A program made the translations under genes and the position numbers. Below are positions 58,459-64,000 of a DNA stretch of 64,000 nucleotides, piece after piece. Below the pieces are notes generated by a model. It had not been told where the DNA came from, searched no databases, and saw only the letters and a program-made list of their open reading frames with translations. Location of the stretch: the NCBI RefSeq assembly GCF_040530035.1, contig NZ_JBEWCD010000001.1, forward strand, positions 124,001 through 188,000, given 5' to 3'. The DNA comes from Roseibium sp. HPY-6 (lineage in GTDB: Bacteria > Pseudomonadota > Alphaproteobacteria > Rhizobiales > Stappiaceae). The first letter of the stretch is position 1; each line of letters starts with the position of its first letter.

Positions 58459-58489
58459 AAAAAGGCCCACCGGAACAACCGGAGGGCCT
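58459..58489 (-). terminator. Intrinsic terminator of the fasciclin gene
   Basis: On the minus strand AGGCCC-T-CCGG-TTGTT-CCGG-T-GGGCCT is followed by TTTTTC. The hairpin has one mismatched pair in the middle. It lies about 60 bases after the fasciclin stop. Confidence 0.88.
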
Positions 58490-58549
58490 GATCTGATGCT
58501 TTAAAGTTCATGCTCTAAGAACCGGATTTCACCGGTTTCAGCAATTCGC

Positions 58550-59059
58550 TCAATGGCAGTCGGGACGCTGTCCCGGCAACAATACTTTGTCGATCACGTG
58601 GATCACGCCGTTGTCTGCCTGGATGTCGGCGATAATGACGTTCGCGGTCGAACCGGTTCCATCAGCGATGTCGACGCCGCTGCCGGAGCGCGTGATGCAG
58701 GTCCGCTCACTCGTCAAGAGCGGCTTGAAATAGTTGGACCCGACCGGGATCTGGTTGGATGTCAGCTTGCGGTCATCGACATGATACAGCAGCACGTTGG
58801 TGAGCTGATCCTTGTTTTCCGGTTTCAGCAGAGTCTCAACTGTACCGTCCGGCAATGCCGCAAAAGCGTCGTTGACTGGTGCAAAGACTGTAAAAGGACC
58901 AGGGCCCTGAAGCGCATCCTGCAATCCCGCTGCCTGCACAGCGGCTACCAAAGTACTGAACCGCTCATCACCTGCTGCAATATCAACAATTGTGTTGGCA
59001 TTTGCTTGACCGGCAAAAAGACACACTGCTCCCGCAAGGGCCATAAGGCTCTTTTTCAT
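58550..59059 (-). CDS. Fasciclin domain-containing exported protein
   Basis: Fasciclin (FAS1) domains mediate adhesion in secreted proteins. The 169-residue protein has a signal peptide (about 1-21, ending ANANT) and one FAS1 domain: TIVDIAAGDERFSTLVAAVQAAGL, GPFTVFAPVNDAFAAL, LTNVLLYHVDDRKLTS and the closing VIHVIDKVLLPG. Two Cys (TCITRS and the end PDCH) may pair. It is a stand-alone gene with its own terminator. A role in biofilm or host contact is an inference. Confidence 0.94.
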   Translation of the reverse strand: MKKSLMALAGAVCLFAGQANANTIVDIAAGDERFSTLVAAVQAAGLQDALQGPGPFTVFAPVNDAFAALPDGTVETLLKPENKDQLTNVLLYHVDDRKLTSNQIPVGSNYFKPLLTSERTCITRSGSGVDIADGTGSTANVIIADIQADNGVIHVIDKVLLPGQRPDCH

Positions 59060-59228
59060 GACATCTACTCCTAGTGTCGCTTGATTACAGTGTCACTACG
59101 CCGCATTGACTGAGGTAGATCTTATCGATTTGGAAAAAATCGATATTTATTATTGCCGTTCCTACCCCACTCGTGTTGTTGAGCGATGCAGTCGTGCTGC
59201 AATTGCGTCGCGACCAACGGAAAGCGGC

Positions 59229-59885
59229 CTACCAATCAATGGGCTTGCGATCCCTAAAGAACCCGCCCGTCGGACCTTCGCTGCCAAGGGTTGCCAGCCA
59301 GATTGCTGTATCAGCGCCTTCTTCGGGAGATCGTGTGGCGCCTTGACCGCCCATCCGCGTGCGAACCCAGCCCGGGCACATGGCGTTTACTTTCACATAG
59401 GATGGCAATGTGCGGGCGCTCGCGACCGTTAGTGCGTTAAGAGCCGCCTTGGCAACGCCATAAGCGCCGGGACCGGCGACACCATCTGAAAAGGCACCCC
59501 AGCCCGACGAGACATTGACGATACGTCCGTATCCGTTGGCAACCATTTGGGGAACAAGATGGTGCAACAGCTGGTAAGGGCCGTGCACCATCACCGCCAT
59601 GGACATTTCAAAATCCTGCGGGTCTTCGAGCAACGGTGCGGACCCGAGAACGCCGGCATTGTTCACCAGGATATCGACAGGTCCCGCCTCTTCAAGCGCA
59701 CGATTGATGCTGTCGGGTTCCGCAACATCAAGCTCCAGCGCCGCAGCTCCGATGCGACGCGCTGCGTTTTCGCCGGATGTCAGGTCGCGCGCCCCGAGCA
59801 GAACTTCGCAGCCTTGCAAAGCGAGACCGCTCGCAATTGCAAAGCCGATCCCCCGGTTTGCTCCTGTGACTAAAGCGCGTCTCAT
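59229..59885 (-). CDS. Short-chain dehydrogenase/reductase
   Basis: The 218-residue enzyme is a classical SDR: the cofactor motif [10 protein letters not shown] (about 7-16), NNAGVLG, Ser in NVSSGWGAF, the active-site Tyr-Lys pair YGVAK and the [10 protein letters not shown] loop. The substrate is unknown. It lies 17 bases after the exported NTF2-like gene on the same strand, so the two are one transcript, and both are divergent from a LysR regulator. Confidence 0.93.
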   Translation of the reverse strand: MRRALVTGANRGIGFAIASGLALQGCEVLLGARDLTSGENAARRIGAAALELDVAEPDSINRALEEAGPVDILVNNAGVLGSAPLLEDPQDFEMSMAVMVHGPYQLLHHLVPQMVANGYGRIVNVSSGWGAFSDGVAGPGAYGVAKAALNALTVASARTLPSYVKVNAMCPGWVRTRMGGQGATRSPEEGADTAIWLATLGSEGPTGGFFRDRKPIDW

Positions 59886-59902
59886 GACGTCCTCTATTCC
59901 CG

Positions 59903-60397
59903 TTACTTTGCGAGTCGCTCGGGAACAGGCGCCAGTTGATACTGCGACCAGAAAAAGGTGTTGGCGGTGTCCTGGTCCGCACTCAGGTTAGTCGCCTCAA
60001 CGATCTTGCCATCCTCGATACGATAGACCAGCCCCCAGGTTGTATCCACGTTCGGCTTGCCATTCACGTTCGACCAGCCGCGATGAATGTCGACGACATG
60101 GGTCTCGTCGGCTCCGAAATAGATCGGTTCCGCCTTGAAGCCCGCGCTCCCCAATTGCGAGAAGAAAGCCAGGACTTCGTCACGTCCATGTTTCGTGCCG
60201 GACAAGGGGTGACGGCCTGGAATGTGCCATATCACATTCTCGTCCATGACGTCGGCAATGCCATCAAGATCTCCTGCGCCATAGGCTGCAAAGAAATCCT
60301 GAACGACCTTGATGTTCTCTTCCGGAGAGGCTGCCATGGCGCTAGGTCCTGTCAACGTAGCCGCAACAACAACGGCGATGCGTGCAAAAGATTTCAT
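59903..60397 (-). CDS. Exported NTF2-like (SnoaL-type) protein
   Basis: The ATG at 60397 has GGAGGG just upstream and starts a signal peptide (about 1-22, ending SAMAASP). The mature protein has the NTF2/SnoaL fold: [34 protein letters not shown] (in parts) and [13 protein letters not shown]. Such domains are often small-molecule isomerases or binding proteins. Here the protein is exported, unlike most of the group. It is first in a two-gene unit with the SDR and divergent from the LysR gene. A longer frame to 60457 lacks a ribosome site. Confidence 0.88.
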   Translation of the reverse strand: MKSFARIAVVVAATLTGPSAMAASPEENIKVVQDFFAAYGAGDLDGIADVMDENVIWHIPGRHPLSGTKHGRDEVLAFFSQLGSAGFKAEPIYFGADETHVVDIHRGWSNVNGKPNVDTTWGLVYRIEDGKIVEATNLSADQDTANTFFWSQYQLAPVPERLAK

Positions 60398-60509
60398 CGG
60401 TTCCCTCCAACAGATCGTGACTGCCTTGCCGGGGATGAATTTTCGACTGACCTCCACCGGCTACCATCAGCCGCACAATGGGGTCGGTTTGATTGGTGAC
60501 ATCCAAAAT

Positions 60510-60559
60510 CTAATAAAGTGATCGAAAGATGATAATTGCCTCGTTTTTCATCTTATTAG
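60510..60559. promoter_or_regulatory. Nested dyad in the LysR / NTF2-SDR divergent promoter
   Basis: CTAATAA (60510-60516) pairs with TTATTAG (60553-60559), and inside it AAGATGA (60526-60532) pairs with TCATCTT (60548-60554). LysR regulators bind such sites in the gap between their own gene and the divergent target. The gap is 198 bases. Confidence 0.45.
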
Positions 60560-60595
60560 TAGACAAAATCAAACAATAACACTTGAGGAGACCCC

Positions 60596-61489
60596 ATGCG
60601 CTTGCCTCTAGCCTTGCTTGAAGTGTTCACCGCGATCGCGGAGCGTGGCAGTTTGCGTGCTGCGGCCGAAGAACTTGGCGTGAAACCCTCCACCGTCAGT
60701 CACCAACTGAAGCAGCTCGAGAACCGCTTGGGTGCCGCGTTGTTTGTCCGTACGACCCGTTCCGTGAACCTTACGGAGGCAGGACGCGCCCTGCTACGGG
60801 GAACGGCACCGTCGTTCAGGCAACTTGGCGATGCAATGGAAAGCGCGCGCGCAACCGGACACGCGGCAAGAGGCTCACTCAAACTGGCCTTGCCGGAATT
60901 TGCCTATCATCTTGTCGTCGCGAAGGTTCTACCGGCGTTTCGAAGAACCTACCCCGAAATCGAGGTCGAGTTGTCGCTGACCGACGCACTGGAAGATATT
61001 CTGGAAGCAGGTCTCCATGCGGGCATCAGGCAAGGCGATCTTGTCGCGCAAGATATGATCGCATTGCGATTGACGCCTCCCCTCCGTCTCTCCGTTCTTG
61101 GTGCCCCGTCTTACTTCGAGAAACACGGATTTCCGAACCGCCCGGAAGATCTTTTGAACCATGAGTGCATCCGCTACAGGTTTCACAGTTCGGGCAAGCT
61201 TGCACCCTGGATCTGCAAAGGACAGAACGGTGAATCGGAGATCAGCGTAACCGGCAGCCTTATCGTCAACGCACTTCCTGTTGCCGTTGACGCGGCAAGC
61301 CGGGGCGAAGGTCTGATTAATGTCTTGCACGACTATGTCGCAAGCGAAATAGAAGCTCAAAAACTCGTCCCCGTGCTCGAGGCCCATATGCCGGAAATTC
61401 CAGGCTTCTTTCTCTATTTCCCACGCGAATACCGCGCAATGGTGCCGTTGAGGCTCTTCATCGAACAGCTGCAATCAGCGACCGGATAG
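60596..61489 (+). CDS. LysR family transcriptional regulator
   Basis: The 297-residue protein has the winged helix-turn-helix at the N-terminus (about 1-60: ALLEVFTAIAERGSLRAAAEELGVKPSTVSHQLKQLENRLG in parts, RTTRSVNLTEAG) and a LysR substrate-binding domain (about 90-290). The effector is not readable. A good ribosome site, GAGGAG, stands before the ATG at 60596. It is divergent from the NTF2-SDR pair, which it probably controls, and the dyad in the gap supports this. Confidence 0.95.
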   Translation: MRLPLALLEVFTAIAERGSLRAAAEELGVKPSTVSHQLKQLENRLGAALFVRTTRSVNLTEAGRALLRGTAPSFRQLGDAMESARATGHAARGSLKLALPEFAYHLVVAKVLPAFRRTYPEIEVELSLTDALEDILEAGLHAGIRQGDLVAQDMIALRLTPPLRLSVLGAPSYFEKHGFPNRPEDLLNHECIRYRFHSSGKLAPWICKGQNGESEISVTGSLIVNALPVAVDAASRGEGLINVLHDYVASEIEAQKLVPVLEAHMPEIPGFFLYFPREYRAMVPLRLFIEQLQSATG

Positions 61490-61652
61490 TTTCGTACCCT
61501 TAGCCGTTGAAGACTACTGCGATGCCTATCTTCTTTGCGAAGAAACGGGGACGCTCAGCAACGACTGAAAATGGTCTCGGAATCCACTCAGCTGGACCTA
61601 TATACTGGCGAGACAGATAGTCTCCGTCCCCTTTCCGCTGCCAGGATCTTCG

Positions 61653-63134
61653 ATGACTGCCACGCCTCCGCTCTTTCAATTCGACAACACATACGCTCGC
61701 GAATTGCCGGGCTTCTACGTTGCCTGGGAAGGAGCAAAGGTGCCGTCTCCCGCACTTGTGGTCTTCAACGAGGATCTGTCGGAGGAGCTCGGCCTGAATG
61801 CCAATGCGCTCCAGACCGCCGAGGGCGTCGCCGTTTTTGCCGGACTTCAAAGTCCCGATGGAGCGTCTCCCCTTGCACAGGTTTATGCGGGTCATCAGTT
61901 CGGCGGCTTTTCGCCGCAACTGGGCGACGGCAGGGCACTCCTGCTTGGCGAAGTGATCGACAGACATGGAAAACGGCGCGACATTCAGCTCAAGGGGTCA
62001 GGCCCGACCCCGTTTTCGCGTGGCGGCGACGGCAAGGCTGTTCTTGGCCCGGTCCTGCGTGAATACATCATGGGCGAAGCCATGCACGCGCTTCGCATTC
62101 CCTCCACGCGTGCGCTTGCTGCGGTGACCACGGGCGAAACGATTTACAGGGAAGGACCCAAGCCAGGCGCTGTCCTCACCCGTGTTGCGAGCAGCCACTT
62201 GCGGGTCGGCACCTTTCAGTTTTTCGCAGCTCGTGGCGACACGGAAAAGGTTCGTCAATTGGCTGACTACGCCATCGCACGTCATGATCCGGACTTGTCT
62301 GATGCGGAAGACGGATACCTGAAACTCTTTGTTCGTGTGATGGAGCGCCAGGCAAACCTGATTGCACAATGGGTGCTCGTGGGCTTCGTGCACGGTGTCA
62401 TGAACACGGATAATACGACGATTTCCGGCGAAACGATCGACTATGGACCCTGCGCATTCATCGACACCTATGATCCGGCTGCCGTTTTCAGCTCGATCGA
62501 TCACCAGGGGCGCTATGCGTTTGGCCGTCAACCGTCCATCGCACAGTGGAACCTTGCCCGCTTGGCCGAGACCATCCTGGCATTGATCAATCCGGACGAT
62601 CTCGACAAGGCGGTTGAACGTGTAAGCGACGAGCTCGCACGCTTTCCGGAACTCTACAAATCGGCCTGGCTGGATGGCATGCGCGCCAAGCTTGGTCTCA
62701 CCGGACGCGATGACGGCGACGAACAACTCGCAGAAGCGCTTCTCACTCAATTGTTCCAACACAAGATAGACTACACCCTGTTTTTCCGCCGGCTGTCCGG
62801 CGCTGCAACAGGTGCACGCGAACCGGTGACACAGCTTTTCGCAGAGCAAGATGGCATCAGTGCCTGGCTCTCGAAATGGACCGAAAGACTGGAAAAAGAC
62901 AGTCGGAGCACTGAGGAAACGGCTGAAGCAATGAACGCGGTAAATCCGGTCTACATCCCCCGAAATCACAAGGTCGAAGAAGCCCTCGTAGCCGCAGAAG
63001 ACGGCGACCTCGCGCCCACGGAAAAACTGTTGGAGGTACTTGGCTCGCCTTTCGAGGAAAAACCGGGCCTCGCCGAATTCGCCAATCCGGCCCCGAGTGA
63101 ATTCGGGCCTTATCGGACATTCTGCGGAACGTAA
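61653..63134 (+). CDS. selO: Protein adenylyltransferase SelO
   Basis: SelO (YdiU) is a pseudokinase-like enzyme that moves AMP from ATP to Ser, Thr or Tyr of proteins and takes part in redox stress responses. The 493-residue protein has the family motifs AQVYAGHQFGGFSPQLGDGRA (in parts), LKGSGPTPFSRGGDGKA with the nucleotide-binding loop, VLREYIMGEAMHALRIPSTRAL (in parts), GFVHGVMNTDNTTISGETIDYGP (in parts) with the Asn and Asp metal ligands, and the C-terminal YRTFCGT, where eukaryotic SelO has selenocysteine. All core motifs are intact. It ends one base short of the convergent TetR gene. Confidence 0.96.
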   Translation: MTATPPLFQFDNTYARELPGFYVAWEGAKVPSPALVVFNEDLSEELGLNANALQTAEGVAVFAGLQSPDGASPLAQVYAGHQFGGFSPQLGDGRALLLGEVIDRHGKRRDIQLKGSGPTPFSRGGDGKAVLGPVLREYIMGEAMHALRIPSTRALAAVTTGETIYREGPKPGAVLTRVASSHLRVGTFQFFAARGDTEKVRQLADYAIARHDPDLSDAEDGYLKLFVRVMERQANLIAQWVLVGFVHGVMNTDNTTISGETIDYGPCAFIDTYDPAAVFSSIDHQGRYAFGRQPSIAQWNLARLAETILALINPDDLDKAVERVSDELARFPELYKSAWLDGMRAKLGLTGRDDGDEQLAEALLTQLFQHKIDYTLFFRRLSGAATGAREPVTQLFAEQDGISAWLSKWTERLEKDSRSTEETAEAMNAVNPVYIPRNHKVEEALVAAEDGDLAPTEKLLEVLGSPFEEKPGLAEFANPAPSEFGPYRTFCGT

Positions 63135-63135
63135 A

Positions 63136-63741
63136 TTACCCTTGACCAGCTCCCTTCCCGGCCAGTCTCTCAACCAGGAACATCATCTCACGATCCATCT
63201 CGTCGTCCGGCAGGCCGACAAAACGTTCTTCAAGACTGATGGCCACAAGCCCATGAAGCGCCGCAAAGCATGTCCGCGTTCGAACCGAGAGCTTCGCGTC
63301 GTCTAAGCCGGGATCCAGCTGTTTCAACGGTCCTGCGATAAAGGCCAGCAAATCGACTGTTCCCTGAATATGGCTCTCGGGGGCTTCCCGTCCTTCCGGC
63401 AACTGATGCGTAAACAGCGTCTTCCACAAATTGCGATGGTTCCGGGCGAACGCCAGATAGGTGCGCGCGAGCGCCTTCAGTTGCTCTATCGGGTCTTCAA
63501 TCCCGTCGACAGCCTCTGACATCGAAGTCTTGATTCGGCCCAGCGTCACGGTATCGACAGCGGCAATCAGGGCATCCTGATCCTCATAGTGTTTGTAGAC
63601 AGAGCCGACCGAATAACCAGCCTGCGCCGCGATCTTGCGAATTTGGACCGCCTCCATACCGCCGTTCTCGATTGCACTGATCGCCGCTTCCAGAACCCGT
63701 CTTTGGGTCTCTTCGCTTTTTGCCTTCTGTCGTCCCGTCAT
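63136..63741 (-). CDS. TetR family transcriptional regulator
   Basis: The 201-residue protein has an N-terminal helix-turn-helix (about 10-60: ETQRRVLEAAISAIENGG, IRKIAAQAGYSVGSVYKHYEDQDALI in parts), and an all-helical C-terminal ligand domain. Two inverted operator copies lie in the gap to the divergent gene at 63850, so it most likely represses that gene and itself. The ligand is unknown. It is convergent with SelO, with a one-base gap. Confidence 0.94.
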   Translation of the reverse strand: MTGRQKAKSEETQRRVLEAAISAIENGGMEAVQIRKIAAQAGYSVGSVYKHYEDQDALIAAVDTVTLGRIKTSMSEAVDGIEDPIEQLKALARTYLAFARNHRNLWKTLFTHQLPEGREAPESHIQGTVDLLAFIAGPLKQLDPGLDDAKLSVRTRTCFAALHGLVAISLEERFVGLPDDEMDREMMFLVERLAGKGAGQG

Positions 63742-63760
63742 TAATCATATCTCGCACTTA

Positions 63761-63778
63761 AAAGTGAACTCAGTTCAT
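63761..63778. promoter_or_regulatory. TetR operator copy 1
   Basis: AAAGTGAACTCAGTTCAT contains the palindrome GAACT-C-AGTTC centred at 63771. It lies 20 bases upstream of the TetR start. Confidence 0.8.
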
Positions 63779-63820
63779 TTTTTTCTTGACCTAACGCATT
63801 CGATGTGGCTTTGTCAAATA

Positions 63821-63838
63821 ATGAACTAAGTTCACTTT
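63821..63838. promoter_or_regulatory. TetR operator copy 2, inverted relative to copy 1
   Basis: ATGAACTAAGTTCACTTT holds the palindrome GAACT-A-AGTTC centred at 63828, 57 bases from the first, and its reverse complement matches copy 1 at all but a few positions. It lies 11 bases before the divergent gene start, so a bound repressor would block that transcript. Confidence 0.82.
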
Positions 63839-63849
63839 TTGGAGGTAAG

Positions 63850-64000
63850 ATGTTAGAGCCGCTTGTTTCGCACCTGAAGGCGCTGCTGGATGCAGGCGCT
63901 GACAAACGTCAACCGTCCCTCGCCTCGCTTGGCGGGAACCTGCGTGACGCTGCCGCATCAGTTCGCGCTGCGCAGGCCGCACTTGCCAAAGCCAAAGCGG
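63850..64000 (+). CDS. Start of a gene cut by the right edge, divergent from TetR
   Basis: ATG at 63850 follows GGAGGT. The 50 residues in view, opening MLEPLVSHLKALLDAGADK and continuing with an Ala-rich helical stretch (RDAAASVRAAQAALAK), have no signal peptide or membrane segment and match no family I can name. As the target of the TetR operator pair it is probably the first gene of an efflux, detoxification or metabolic unit that lies beyond the window. Confidence 0.75.
   Translation, partial: MLEPLVSHLKALLDAGADKRQPSLASLGGNLRDAAASVRAAQAALAKAKA

Overview
The window is a chromosomal segment of an alphaproteobacterium. Support comes from a B12-dependent class II ribonucleotide reductase, the run accB-accC-aat followed by a convergent NDUFA12-family gene, an RNase E whose S1 domain carries a long acidic insertion, a DUF3971/AsmA protein next to tyrS, and two genes typical of these bacteria (glnB, glnA) read as a pair. 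The style is that of marine Hyphomicrobiales/Rhodobacterales relatives such as Roseibium/Labrenzia; that placement is an inference from gene content, not a match.

Layout. (1) 1-7268 is the edge of a genomic island inserted at the 3' end of a tRNA-Leu(TAG) gene. From the left it holds a two-gene unit of unknown function (a large coiled-coil protein cut by the window edge and a small exported protein), then a compact restriction-modification operon on the minus strand (Dcm-like C5-cytosine methyltransferase, Vsr mismatch endonuclease, MvaI/BcnI-type endonuclease), then a tyrosine integrase beside the tRNA. (2) 7357-36834 is mostly housekeeping: nnr, glnB-glnA, a P1-family peptidase, tyrS, an AsmA-like protein, bcp, a DUF455 ferritin-like protein, an M23 peptidase, prfB (with its programmed +1 frameshift), mrcA, an AmiC-type amidase, rne, an aminotransferase, an M48-TPR protease, a DsbA-like oxidoreductase, accB, accC, aat and the NDUFA12-family gene. 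(3) 37000-42160 holds an unusual response regulator and nrdJ, with a perfect NrdR box in the nrdJ promoter region. (4) 42161-44124 looks like an accessory insertion between two copies of an 85-bp terminator-bearing element. (5) 44125-64000 is a flexible region: an AraC/SDR divergent pair, a cyanide-insensitive-type bd oxidase, a VPLPA-CTERM surface protein, an ABC exporter, an aldo-keto reductase, an ECF sigma/anti-sigma pair with two exported companions, thiolase, quinone reductase, fasciclin, an SDR/NTF2 pair divergent from a LysR regulator, SelO, and a TetR regulator divergent from a gene cut by the right edge.

How genes work together. nnr repairs damaged NAD(P)H. glnB and glnA are the nitrogen sensor and ammonia assimilation enzyme, preceded by a sigma-54-like promoter. 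mrcA, the amidase and the M23 peptidase build and remodel peptidoglycan. accB and accC supply the biotin arm of acetyl-CoA carboxylase. bcp, SelO and the DsbA-like protein suggest redox defence. In the island, the methyltransferase and nuclease probably share one CCWGG-like target, while Vsr repairs the T:G mismatches that arise from 5-methylcytosine deamination.

Starts were adjusted by ribosome-binding sites or family alignment from memory for several genes (noted in each entry). Functions rest on visible motifs only; no database search was possible.
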